Source of the DNA: Oligosphaeraceae bacterium | GTDB lineage: Bacteria; Verrucomicrobiota; Lentisphaeria; Oligosphaerales; Oligosphaeraceae | DNA length: 13,787 nt | Direction of reading: 5' to 3' | Assembly: GCA_012515455.1 (NCBI GenBank) | Contig: JAAYYJ010000045.1 | Location: 1 to 13,787, forward strand | Shown here: piece by piece, positions 1-7,057 of the stretch | How positions within the stretch are numbered: the stretch's first letter is position 1 | How the letters are laid out: the number at the start of each line of letters is the position of its first letter | The notes under the pieces: model-generated | Told to the model about the DNA's origin: nothing | The model's input: only the letters and a program-made list of their open reading frames with translations | Databases searched by the model: none | Position numbers and translations under genes: made by a program

Positions 1-89
1 CTCGTTTGCAGTCTGGCGACAGCCTGACGATAATGGGCACCGACAAGGCTTTGGAGCAGACCTCACTCCTGCTGCAGGAACAAGAATAA
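1..89 (+). CDS. C-terminal fragment of a TrkA_C (RCK_C)-type transport protein
   Basis: This is the 3' end of a gene cut by the left edge. It reads from base 3 to a TAA at 87-89 and gives RLQSGDSLTIMGTDKALEQT followed by SLLLQEQE. The pattern 'G-D-x-L-x-x-x-G-x-x-x-x-L-E' is typical of the last strands of a TrkA_C (RCK_C) regulatory domain. That cytoplasmic ligand-binding module is found at the end of K+ channels, Trk subunits and monovalent cation/proton antiporters. The stop lies 21 bases before the Na/Pi-type gene, so the two are probably co-transcribed, which suits a membrane transport context. The parent protein cannot be named because only 28 residues are visible; any other protein ending in a similar beta-rich domain remains possible. 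Confidence 0.55.
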   Translation, partial: RLQSGDSLTIMGTDKALEQTSLLLQEQE

Positions 90-110
90 TAAAAAAGGAC
101 CCTCACCTGT

Positions 111-749
111 ATGCAAATGCTCACTGTTTTTGGTGGTCTGGCGTTATTTATTTACGGCATGAAACTGATGAGCGACGGCTTGCACAAGGCCGCCGGCAAC
201 CGCATGCGCTCGATCCTGCACTTCTTCTCCTCGAACCGCTTTGTGGCCATCCTGTCCGGCACGCTGGTTACTGCCATCGTTCAATCCTCGAGTGCCACCA
301 CGGTGATGGTGGTCGGTTTTATCAATGCCGGCCTGCTCAATTTGCTGCAGTCCATCGGCATTATTTTCGGCGCCAATATCGGCACCACGGTCACCGCCCA
401 GCTGATTGCCTTCGATATCGAATGGCTGATCATGCCGGCTATTATCCTGGGTGTGATCAGCTGTTTCATTAGCCGCCCCTCCTGGCGTGGCTGGGGCGAC
501 ACGGTGCTGGGTTTCGGATTGCTGTTCTTCGGCATGAGTATCATGAGCACTGAACTGAAAGATCTGGCGGAGAACCCCGGTTTCATCTCATTTTTTCCAG
601 ACCTTCAATTGCGCCCCGCGCGACGGCAGTCTGCCTCCAGGGGCTATTTTGGGTGCGATTGGCATCGGTCTTATAGTGACCATGATCATCCAGAGCAGTT
701 CGGCCTGCAGCGGTATTGTCATTGCCTTGGGTGCCAGCGGTCTGATTGA
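111..749 (+). CDS. Na/Pi-cotransporter family protein, N-terminal part (frameshifted)
   Basis: First half of a Na+/phosphate cotransporter family (NptA/YjbB-like) inner-membrane protein that imports or exports phosphate with Na+. The start ATG at 111 is preceded by an AAGGA about 11 bases upstream. Residues 1-160 fit the family: hydrophobic helices, the first QSSS repeat (IVQSSSATTVMVVGF, about residues 57-71) and an ANIGTT motif at about 88-93. From about residue 163 the frame drifts into non-family sequence rich in Arg and Ser and ends at 749. The family sequence continues without loss in the +1 frame from base 598 (see 649-1779). Removing one T or C from the run at 591-598 would join the halves into about 555 residues, the normal family length. 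The single gene is therefore best read as 111-1779 with a one-base insertion, which may be a real mutation or an assembly error. Confidence 0.8.
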   Translation: MQMLTVFGGLALFIYGMKLMSDGLHKAAGNRMRSILHFFSSNRFVAILSGTLVTAIVQSSSATTVMVVGFINAGLLNLLQSIGIIFGANIGTTVTAQLIAFDIEWLIMPAIILGVISCFISRPSWRGWGDTVLGFGLLFFGMSIMSTELKDLAENPGFISFFPDLQLRPARRQSASRGYFGCDWHRSYSDHDHPEQFGLQRYCHCLGCQRSD

Positions 750-1779
750 TCTGTATACCGGGGTGGCGCTGATTCTGGGTTCGAATATCGGCACCACAAT
801 CACGGCCCAGATTGCGGCCATTCCGGCCAACCGGATTGCCAAGCAGGCCGCCTTGGCCCACACGCTGTTCAATGTCTTTGGCGTCCTGGTTTGTGCCGGG
901 ACATTCTGGATCCATCTCGGGGATTCGGACATACCGGTTTTCTTTCAGCTGGTGGAGCGCTTGAGCGTTGGCGGCAGCCTGCCGCGGAAGATTGCCAATG
1001 CCCATACGATCTTCAACGTCTGCACAACCTTGATTCTGGTCCCCTTTGTGCCGCTGCTGGCGCACCTCTGTGAAAAGATTATTCCGGTGCGCGTTGCCGG
1101 GCTCAAATATCAGTATCTTGAACCGCATTTGTTGAATGCGCCTGCAATTGCGCTGTCGCAGACCATCTCGACCCTGCGCCGGATGTTGACCAACGCCTGG
1201 GTCATGATTGACTGCGCCATCAATACGTATTCTCACAACACGCCGGAGAATCAGAAATTGGCCGGCGATCTGGATGCTCGTGAAGATGAGATCGATGCCT
1301 TGCAGGGCGAAATTACCGATTACCTGTCCCGCCTGATGCAGCGGAAACTGCTGCCGGCCCAGGCAGATGCGATTCCGCTGCTGATTCACTGCACCAATGA
1401 CACCGAGCGCATCGGTGACCACACTGCCATTATTTTGGAGCAGTTCCACCAAATCAAACAGACAGGCATTGAATTGAGTGACATTGCCAAACAGGAAATT
1501 GAAGAACTGCACCGGTTGCTGGCCCGGCAGGTGGAAATCGCCAACACTCTGCTGATCAAATACTCCCCGGAGGGATACACCCAGGCCCGTGAGCTGGAAG
1601 AGAAAATCAACACTCTGACTGAATCTTTTGAGACCAACCATCTCAAACGTCTGCAGGGGGGGAAGTGCCTGCCGGTCATCGGTGTCTTCTATATCCAGCT
1701 GCTCGCGGAGTTCCGGAAAATTTCCCGCCATCTGGCCAATATAGCCGACCGTTCTCAGGAGATTGCCGCGCTGGCATAA
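649..1779 (+). CDS. Na/Pi-cotransporter family protein, C-terminal part with PhoU-like domain
   Basis: Second half of the split Na/Pi cotransporter. The listed start is only a TTG in the middle of a conserved helix. Family-like sequence begins at 598 (QTFNCAPRDGSLPPGAILGA), so this is probably not an independent start. It holds the second membrane repeat with IIQSSSACSGIVIALGASGL and NIGTTITAQ, mirroring the first repeat in the upstream fragment. The last 190 or so residues are helical and charged and contain NDTERIGDHT, the signature of a PhoU-like domain that usually ends this family on the cytoplasmic side. Because all functional parts are present across the two frames, an intact protein in the living organism is quite possible if the frameshift is a sequence error. 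It is otherwise a recent pseudogene. Confidence 0.8.
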   Translation: MGAIGIGLIVTMIIQSSSACSGIVIALGASGLIDLYTGVALILGSNIGTTITAQIAAIPANRIAKQAALAHTLFNVFGVLVCAGTFWIHLGDSDIPVFFQLVERLSVGGSLPRKIANAHTIFNVCTTLILVPFVPLLAHLCEKIIPVRVAGLKYQYLEPHLLNAPAIALSQTISTLRRMLTNAWVMIDCAINTYSHNTPENQKLAGDLDAREDEIDALQGEITDYLSRLMQRKLLPAQADAIPLLIHCTNDTERIGDHTAIILEQFHQIKQTGIELSDIAKQEIEELHRLLARQVEIANTLLIKYSPEGYTQARELEEKINTLTESFETNHLKRLQGGKCLPVIGVFYIQLLAEFRKISRHLANIADRSQEIAALA

Positions 1780-1787
1780 TTTGTTCA

Positions 1788-1850
1788 GGCACAGCAGCGG
1801 TGGCGGTCAGGGCTCTGGCCGGGGGGCCGGTGCCCGGGCGTGGCTGTGCC
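1788..1850. repeat. Inverted repeat in the Na/Pi-CDF intergenic region
   Basis: GGCACAGC at 1788-1795 is perfectly complementary to GCTGTGCC at 1843-1850. The 47-base GC-rich interior can form a smaller hairpin (GGGC 1824-1827 with GCCC 1832-1835). There is no following T tract, so it is not a classic intrinsic terminator. It may be an mRNA-stabilising or attenuating structure between the two transporter genes. The rest of the 136-base gap holds only the ribosome binding site of the next gene. Confidence 0.35.
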
Positions 1851-1915
1851 GCTCTGAGCATCATGATTTGTCTGTCCAAAAACTAATCCTCCAGCCATAA
1901 TCTGGGGGACACGAT

Positions 1916-3085
1916 ATGATTACAAATTTTCTGATCAAAGCGGCGATTCCGGGTTGGGAGAATCCTGAGCGCCCCGAGGTGCGCCAAGCTTATGGCAGAC
2001 TCTGTGGCAGCGTCGGCATTGTTGTCAATGCGCTGCTGTTCGGGCTGAAACTGCTGGTCGGGCTGCTGACCGGCAGCGTGGCCATCACTGCCGATGCCAT
2101 CAACAACCTGTCCGATGCCAGCACCGCGGTCATTACCCTGATCGGCTTCAAGCTCTCGGCCAAGGTCGCGGATAGCGAGCACCCTTTCGGACACGGCCGG
2201 CTGGAATATATTGCCGGGCTGATCGTCGCAGTGGTTATCCTGGCCGTGGGAGTGCATTTCCTGCAGGAATCAGTGCTGAAAATATTCCAGCCGGAGAAGC
2301 TCCAGCTGAGCCGGCCGGCCATTGGCCTGTATGCCGGCACGCTGTTATTCAAGCTCTGGCTGCTCTGCTTCTACAACGCGATCGGCCGGCGTATCTCCTC
2401 GGGCGTTCTGCGGGCGGCGTCCCTGGACAGCCTGAGCGACCTGTTGACCACCTCCGTGGTGCTGCTGGCGGTGCTGCTGGCTCCTCATACCAGCTATCCC
2501 GTGGATGGCATTGCCGGCACCCTGGTCGCTCTGATGGTTCTATTCGGCGGGGTGAAGATCATCCGTGACACCATCGATCCGCTGCTGGGCATCCGTCCGG
2601 ATAAAAAACTGGTGTCGGAATTGCGCCAGCGGTTGCTGGCCTGCCCGGGCATCTCCGGCATCCATGACATCATCATTCACAACTACGGCCCCAATCAGCA
2701 TTTCGCCACCGCCCATGCTGAGGTCAGCAGCGCGGAAAACCTGCTTTCCGTGCACGACATTCTGGAAGCGGCCGAGGTGGAGATTGCCCGCACCATGCCG
2801 GTGCGCCTGATTCTGCATTGCGATCCCTTCATCACTGCCGATCCCGAAGTCAAGCTGTGGCATCAGCGGGCCCTGACCGCAGTCCAAGCCATAGATCATA
2901 AATTCAAGCTCTACGATTTCCACCTGGAAGGCAGTACCGGTGCCTTGAGCATCCATTTCAATCTGCTGGTACCGCGAAAATATGTCCTGACCCAGGCGAA
3001 TATCAGCGAAAAACTGACCGCAGCCCTGCAGCAATATGACGCCAGGCTGGCGGTGCAGATCGATTATACCCATTCGTACATCTAA
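1916..3085 (+). CDS. Cation diffusion facilitator (CDF) family metal transporter
   Basis: A 389-residue inner-membrane transporter that probably exports a divalent metal (Zn, Mn, Fe, Co or similar) in exchange for protons. A GGGGGA ribosome binding site lies 7 bases before the ATG. Visible family marks are the TM2 motif DAINNLSD (residues 60-67), HPFGHGRLEY (89-98) just before TM3, and the TM5 motif SLDSLSDLL (169-177). The metal-site pattern is N63-xxx-D67 in TM2 and D171-xxx-D175 in TM5, which differs from the D-xxx-D plus H-xxx-D of Zn-exporting YiiP, so the metal cannot be assigned. A cytoplasmic dimerisation domain follows TM6, with histidines around GIHDIIIHNYGP and ATAHAEV. The protein is about 80-90 residues longer than the usual 300. 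The extra length is a second soluble segment (about 300-389), a form seen in many CDF proteins of anaerobes. Its substrate in this host is unknown. Confidence 0.9.
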   Translation: MITNFLIKAAIPGWENPERPEVRQAYGRLCGSVGIVVNALLFGLKLLVGLLTGSVAITADAINNLSDASTAVITLIGFKLSAKVADSEHPFGHGRLEYIAGLIVAVVILAVGVHFLQESVLKIFQPEKLQLSRPAIGLYAGTLLFKLWLLCFYNAIGRRISSGVLRAASLDSLSDLLTTSVVLLAVLLAPHTSYPVDGIAGTLVALMVLFGGVKIIRDTIDPLLGIRPDKKLVSELRQRLLACPGISGIHDIIIHNYGPNQHFATAHAEVSSAENLLSVHDILEAAEVEIARTMPVRLILHCDPFITADPEVKLWHQRALTAVQAIDHKFKLYDFHLEGSTGALSIHFNLLVPRKYVLTQANISEKLTAALQQYDARLAVQIDYTHSYI

Positions 3086-3092
3086 AATACGG

Positions 3093-3133
3093 CCCGCGCC
3101 GGCGGGACTGAATGCACCGCGCCGGCGGGATTG
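3093..3133. repeat. Tandem 17-bp GC-rich direct repeat at the convergent gene junction
   Basis: Two copies of a 17-base unit, CCGCGCCGGCGGGAYTG (3094-3110 and 3117-3133), differ at one position and are offset by 23 bases. Each contains the palindrome CGCCGGCG. The first copy can also fold as CCCGC-GCCG-GCGGG (3093-3106). On the minus strand that hairpin is followed after a few bases by four Ts (AAAA at 3084-3087), so it could help stop leftward transcription coming out of nagA. Confidence 0.5.
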
Positions 3134-3165
3134 CGGCACCCCCGTCCGGACTCCGGCGCTTTTTT
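3119..3165 (+). terminator. Probable intrinsic terminator for the CDF gene
   Basis: GCGCCGG (3119-3125) pairs perfectly with CCGGCGC (3153-3159), and six Ts follow directly (3160-3165). The 27-base interior can pair further through CGGG (3126-3129) and CCCG. The site lies 34 bases after the CDF stop and just before the converging end of nagA, as expected for a terminator. The long loop and the alternative pairing with the upstream repeat copy make its strength uncertain. Confidence 0.6.
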
Positions 3166-3174
3166 CGCGGCAGG

Positions 3175-4323
3175 TCATTGGCGGGTCCATTTGAGGGCCC
3201 CGTCACAGATGGTCATCTGCGGGGTGAAAGTCTGGTCCAGGAGAGTTATATCGGCGTTGCCGCCTGGTTCCAGGGTGCCCCGTGGGCCCAGATTCAGGCT
3301 TTGCACCTGATTCAGGCTGGTGGCTTTAACTGCTTCCGACAACGGCAGGCCGGTGACCCGCAGCAACCGTTGCAGGCCGGCAAAATAGCGCAGGGTGCTG
3401 CCGGCGACCTGGCCGGTATGCAGGGTGGCCTTGCCGTTTTTGACCGTCACCGGCAGTCCGCCCAGGCTGTATTCGCCATCGGGTTGCGCCGAGGCCCGCA
3501 TGGCGTCGGTAATCAGCATGATCCGGTCGGTGCCTTTGAGTTGCACGATCAGCTGAATCATCTCGTCACAGAGATGCACGCCGTCGCAGATTATTTCCAC
3601 CCAGACCTCGCGGCTGGTCAGGCCACCGCCGACCATGCCGAAGCGCAGGTGGTGGAGCGGGGTCATCACATTGCAGAAATGGGTCAGGTGCCGCATGCCG
3701 GCCTGGCAATGTTGCCGGAAGCATTGGTAATCGGCTTCGGAATGGCCCCCGGAGGGCATGATTCCCCGTTCTGCCAAGGCCTGGGTGAAGGCCAGGCCGC
3801 CCGGCAGTTCGGGAGCATACGAGACCTTCTTAATCGGGAAAATGGCGTTAAGTTCGTCAATCAGCGCGATGTCCGGGTTCTTCAGAAACGCCGGATTCTG
3901 GGCTCCCGCGCAGGCCGGCGGGAAGAACGGTCCTTCCAGGTGAATGCCCAGCAATGTGGCGCCGTCGTGGCACGTCTCCGAGTAGGCCTTGGCGGCGTGG
4001 CAGAATTGGCGCAGGTCAGCATAGGCGACGCTGAGGCTGGTGGCCAGAAAACCGGTCACGCCATCCTGCAGTTTGCCGCGGCCGATGGCCTGAAATGCTT
4101 CCAGGCTGGCATCGCAGAAATCATACCCTGAGCGGCCGTGGGAATGGATGTCCACAAAGCCCGGCACCGCCATTAGGCCGGTGCCGTCGATGACCGTGCC
4201 GCCGGGCGTGGCTGGCCGGTATGGGCCGGCGTAGGTGATGCTGCCGTTGGCCAGGCTCAAACTGCCGTCCGGGATATCGGTGCCGGGCGAGACGATCCGG
4301 CAATGTTCAACCGTGAGCATCAT
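3175..4323 (-). CDS. nagA: N-acetylglucosamine-6-phosphate deacetylase
   Basis: Cytoplasmic amidohydrolase that removes acetate from GlcNAc-6-phosphate to give glucosamine-6-phosphate, the step before NagB. At 382 residues it has the usual length. The N-terminal motif PGFVDIHSHG keeps the H60-x-H62 pair, as in the two-metal Bacillus/Thermotoga type and unlike E. coli NagA, where these positions are not His. Further metal and active-site marks are HLEGPFF (E130), SGGHS (H194), RHLTHFCNVM (H215), ICDGVHL (H250) and the catalytic Asp in LITDAM (D273). The start is the first of two ATGs. It overlaps the nagB stop by 4 bases (ATGA), which indicates translational coupling, and NagA is the last gene of the leftward series. 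Assignment to NagA rather than another amidohydrolase is firm because of these motifs and the nagB neighbour. Confidence 0.95.
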   Translation of the reverse strand: MMLTVEHCRIVSPGTDIPDGSLSLANGSITYAGPYRPATPGGTVIDGTGLMAVPGFVDIHSHGRSGYDFCDASLEAFQAIGRGKLQDGVTGFLATSLSVAYADLRQFCHAAKAYSETCHDGATLLGIHLEGPFFPPACAGAQNPAFLKNPDIALIDELNAIFPIKKVSYAPELPGGLAFTQALAERGIMPSGGHSEADYQCFRQHCQAGMRHLTHFCNVMTPLHHLRFGMVGGGLTSREVWVEIICDGVHLCDEMIQLIVQLKGTDRIMLITDAMRASAQPDGEYSLGGLPVTVKNGKATLHTGQVAGSTLRYFAGLQRLLRVTGLPLSEAVKATSLNQVQSLNLGPRGTLEPGGNADITLLDQTFTPQMTICDGALKWTRQ

Positions 4324-5111
4324 AGTAAGTTTTTCAGATTGATTTTGTCGGCGGTGTAAATCAGCTGGAAGTCGGGGTGGGAGAGCAGAAATGAGGCCGG
4401 CAGGGCCGGGGTCGGCACGCGGTCTTGCAGCATCCGGGTCAGGGGTTCCTGCTGTTCGGCGAAGCAGGCCAGCAGCAGTGTCTGGCGGGCAGACAGAATC
4501 TGTTGCATGCCCATGGTCGCGGCATAGCGCGGCACCAGGTACCGGGAGCCGTTGGCAGTCAGGACTGCATTCGCGGCAATGGTGCGCTCGGCCAAGGCAA
4601 TGACCCGGGTCGGCAAGGCGGCAAAAGCGGTGGCGGAGATGCTCTCCGGCGGCATTGGTTCATTGAAGGCGATATGGCCGTTAAAGCCGATGCCCAGCAG
4701 CTGCAGGTCCAGCCCGCCGGCTGCGGCCAGGGCCCGGTCAAAATCGGCCGGCGCGGCCGGGTCGGGGAAATGGGCCTGCGCCTCCCGGAAATTGCGTTCT
4801 GGGAGCAAGCGATCGAACAGATTCTCGTGCATATACTTCCAGTAACTTAAGGGATGGCTGGGCGGCACCGCGGTATGTTCGTCCAGGGCATATTCATCCA
4901 GATTCCAGGTCTGCAGCCGGGTCAAGTCAAGGCGATTGCGGTTGAACATCTCGGCGAGGATGCGATACAGCTCCAGCATGGTGTTGCCGGTGGCCAGGCC
5001 GAGGTTGAACGGCTGGCCTTGGGACAGCTTAGATGCAGCGGCCTGGTAGATGATTTCAGCGCCGGCGGCACTCATGGCCTGGTAGTCGGGCACACATTTG
5101 AACTTCAACAT
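4320..5111 (-). CDS. nagB: Glucosamine-6-phosphate deaminase
   Basis: Cytoplasmic aldose-ketose isomerase/deaminase that converts glucosamine-6-phosphate to fructose-6-phosphate and ammonia, feeding glycolysis. At 263 residues it matches the family. Visible motifs are the phosphate-binding GLATGNT (38-44), NLDEY with the probable general base D72 (70-74), LLGIGFNGHIAFNEP (138-152) with H146 and E151, and ATMGMQQIL near residue 200. Asn at 144 replaces the Asp141 of E. coli NagB. The same Asn occurs in the Bacillus subtilis enzyme, so this points to the short, monomeric Bacillus-like branch and not to a dead enzyme. The gene is directly coupled to nagA by a 4-base overlap and lies 68 bases after the aldolase gene. 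GGTG upstream of the ATG is a weak ribosome binding site. Confidence 0.94.
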   Translation of the reverse strand: MLKFKCVPDYQAMSAAGAEIIYQAAASKLSQGQPFNLGLATGNTMLELYRILAEMFNRNRLDLTRLQTWNLDEYALDEHTAVPPSHPLSYWKYMHENLFDRLLPERNFREAQAHFPDPAAPADFDRALAAAGGLDLQLLGIGFNGHIAFNEPMPPESISATAFAALPTRVIALAERTIAANAVLTANGSRYLVPRYAATMGMQQILSARQTLLLACFAEQQEPLTRMLQDRVPTPALPASFLLSHPDFQLIYTADKINLKNLL

Positions 5112-5179
5112 AATTGCACCATCTTTAGGGTTGCAGCAGATGCAGGCCTGCGGCCGGCCGGGGCCTGGCCGGGTTTAGG

Positions 5180-6007
5180 CTAATTTCCGGAGAAGAATCG
5201 AATCAGTCGTGCGGCGTGTTCGGAACACGCCGCGATAATCGGATCAGAGAACTTATCCACGGGAATGAACTTCCCGTCCAGAGCATTGAGCTCCCGCCGG
5301 GCGGTCTGCAGATAGGTGTCCATGTATTCCGTGGCGATGTTGACTTTGGCTATGCCGGCCTCGATGGCCCGGCGGACATCGCTAAGCGGCGTCGCCGAAC
5401 CGCCATGCAGGACCAGGGGCAGGCCGGGCAGGGCGTCGGCAATCGCCTGGCAGCGCTCGAGGTCCAGCTTCGGGGCAGACTGGTAATAGCCGTGCGCGGT
5501 GCCGATGGCCACCGCGAGGGCGTCCACACCGGTCTGGCGGGCAAAATCCACCGCTTGGGCGACATCGGTCAGGGCGGTCTCATCGCCTTGGGCGACGTGC
5601 CCGATTTCGCCCTCGCTGCTGGCACCGGCTTCTCTGGCGTAGCCGGCGCACCATTTGGTCAGCCGGAGGTTTTCCGGATAGGGCAGCCTCGAGCCGTCGA
5701 ACATGACTGAGGTGTAGCCCCAGGCAATGGCGTTCTGGACTTGCTCGAGTGTATCGCCGTGGTCCAGGTGAATGGCGACCGGCTGGTGGCAGCGCTGGGC
5801 GAGGCGCAGCAGCATCCCCCCCAGATCATACGCCTTGTCGGAGTTGAAGAGCCGCTGGTAGACCTGGATAATGACCGGGGATTTTTCGGCTTCGGCGGCC
5901 TTGACCACGGCCGCCGCCCCTTCGTAGTTGCCAATATTGAAAGCGCCGATGGCGCGCCGCTCCTGGCGCGCCGAGCGCAGCATTTCTTTCATGGTGACCA
6001 GTGCCAT
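5180..6007 (-). CDS. Class II fructose-bisphosphate/ketose-bisphosphate aldolase family protein
   Basis: A 275-residue zinc-dependent class II aldolase of the FbaA/GatY/KbaY/IolJ family. These enzymes cleave a phosphorylated ketose or keto-acid into dihydroxyacetone phosphate and an aldehyde. Seen in the sequence: GAFNIGNYE (21-29), HLDHGDT with catalytic D82 and zinc ligand H83, SVMFDGS (100-106), SEGEIGHV (131-138), AIGTAHG with zinc ligand H172, LVLHGGSAT with zinc ligand H201, and KVNIATE for phosphate binding. All zinc ligands are present, so it should be active. AAGGAG lies 8 bases before the ATG. It follows the iron-sulfur gene by 12 bases and precedes nagB. In this setting it is the likely carbon-splitting step of the cluster, serving the FGGY-kinase or PfkB-kinase product. 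Substrate (fructose-, tagatose-, deoxy-ketogluconate-phosphate or another) cannot be read from sequence alone. Confidence 0.9.
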   Translation of the reverse strand: MALVTMKEMLRSARQERRAIGAFNIGNYEGAAAVVKAAEAEKSPVIIQVYQRLFNSDKAYDLGGMLLRLAQRCHQPVAIHLDHGDTLEQVQNAIAWGYTSVMFDGSRLPYPENLRLTKWCAGYAREAGASSEGEIGHVAQGDETALTDVAQAVDFARQTGVDALAVAIGTAHGYYQSAPKLDLERCQAIADALPGLPLVLHGGSATPLSDVRRAIEAGIAKVNIATEYMDTYLQTARRELNALDGKFIPVDKFSDPIIAACSEHAARLIRFFSGN

Positions 6008-6019
6008 GGCCGGTTCTCC

Positions 6020-7057
6020 TTATATTGCCTCTGCCACGAACTCTTCCAGGGTCTGCACGTGCAGGGAAGTGTATTTGCCCAGCATCAGCTTGGTGTAGGG
6101 GGAAGCCACCAGGATGCGGTCGGTAGAGGGCGCATCGGCCCGGGCTTCGATGTATTGGGCCAGCTTTTCGACCAATGAAGCGTCGATGCGGGGCAGCAGG
6201 ACTGCGCCTTCACCGCAGGTGTAGGATTCTTCGTCATTGGTACCGAAGGGACGGTTCTTGGCCCCGACTGCCTGGAGAAGGGAGTGCGGAGCGGGCAGGT
6301 CGGAGTTGTAATTGCGCAGAAAATCGCTCTCCAGGTAATAGACCTCTTGCGGGTTTTGCCAGGGCAAAGCCAGCGACAGGATGTATTCTGAGGTATGCAT
6401 AACGGTCGCAGCCAGCTTGATCCCCAGGGCGGGGAAGTCATTGACTAGGGCATCATAAGCGGCGGGATTGGAGACGACCACGGTTTTCGCGCCGCTCTTC
6501 TCCACCACGGCCGCGAACTGCTTGGCCGCCGCCGCAGCTTCCGGCAGGTAGCCAAGGGTTTTCAGACCTTTGCCAATACAGCCGCCCGACACAGTCTGGT
6601 AGGAGACTTTCGCCTTCGCCATGATTTTCGCGAAGGCCGCCGCAACCGTGCCAGTTTCCTGGGTGTAGAGGTCAACGAAATACAGAACTTCGCCGGACCC
6701 GTCCACCGTCCACCGGGCAGTCTGCATGAGGCTGTCGGCCAGCGCCTGGATCGACGCAGGGGCGCAGCCGGACGCGACAATGTCCGCCCGGGCGGCCAGA
6801 TTCAGCCCGATTTCGTCAAAATGCTTGACGCAGTTCCGGCGGCAGGCACCGCTGAGGTCATGGCGGTAAAGGCAGGCTATGACGTCGGGATTGTCCAGCT
6901 GTATTCTGCCGGTGGTGACGCCATAGAGCAACGAGGCCCGGACCCGGGGCGTGTCGGATTCAGTAAACGCCACATTGCCAATGCCGGAGAGGTGCCGGCA
7001 CATAAAGCAGAAGCGGCAGTTCAGGATTGCATCGGTGTATTTGTCTATATGCATCAT
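6020..7057 (-). CDS. (Fe-S)-binding oxidoreductase subunit, GlcF/HdrD-like
   Basis: A 345-residue iron-sulfur protein, probably the electron-transfer partner of the FAD-linked oxidase encoded just upstream. The two genes overlap by one base (TGATG), and an AAGGAG lies right before the start. The N-terminus has C14-xx-C17-xx-C20 (NCRFCFMC), then a second cysteine group C62, C72 and C76 whose spacing (C-x9-C-x3-C) does not match the usual C-xx-C-xx-C-xxx-C. One [4Fe-4S] cluster held by C14, C17, C20 and C76, with a decayed second site, would fit. The rest resembles the CCG (heterodisulfide reductase D/glycolate oxidase F) fold, with weak marks at GGCIGKGLKTLGY and YTCGEGAVLLP. No membrane segment is seen, so it acts in the cytoplasm or at the membrane face. 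Electron acceptor and substrate are unknown. Confidence 0.8.
   Translation of the reverse strand: MMHIDKYTDAILNCRFCFMCRHLSGIGNVAFTESDTPRVRASLLYGVTTGRIQLDNPDVIACLYRHDLSGACRRNCVKHFDEIGLNLAARADIVASGCAPASIQALADSLMQTARWTVDGSGEVLYFVDLYTQETGTVAAAFAKIMAKAKVSYQTVSGGCIGKGLKTLGYLPEAAAAAKQFAAVVEKSGAKTVVVSNPAAYDALVNDFPALGIKLAATVMHTSEYILSLALPWQNPQEVYYLESDFLRNYNSDLPAPHSLLQAVGAKNRPFGTNDEESYTCGEGAVLLPRIDASLVEKLAQYIEARADAPSTDRILVASPYTKLMLGKYTSLHVQTLEEFVAEAI

Noticed and set aside
591..600. Programmed ribosomal frameshift as the main explanation for the split Na/Pi gene
   Set aside because: There is no stop codon next to the slip site, no clear stimulatory hairpin or internal Shine-Dalgarno, and this family is not known for recoding. 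A simple indel is more economical.
583..1731. Long open frame on the - strand (382 codons)
   Set aside because: Antisense to the Na/Pi cotransporter. No recognisable domain, and the composition is typical of a shadow frame.
1896..1901. CATAAT as a -10 box for the CDF gene
   Set aside because: It lies too close to the ribosome binding site (1903-1908) and has no -35 box at 16-18 bases, so transcription would start at or after the Shine-Dalgarno sequence.
3112..4131. Open frame on the + strand (339 codons) opposite nagA
   Set aside because: It would start inside the terminator region and overlaps nearly all of nagA on the other strand. No domain seen.
4677..4682. Asn in place of the catalytic-triad Asp in NagB (residue 144)
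   Set aside because: At first it suggested an inactive paralogue, but Bacillus subtilis NagB carries the same Asn, so it is a normal variant of the family.
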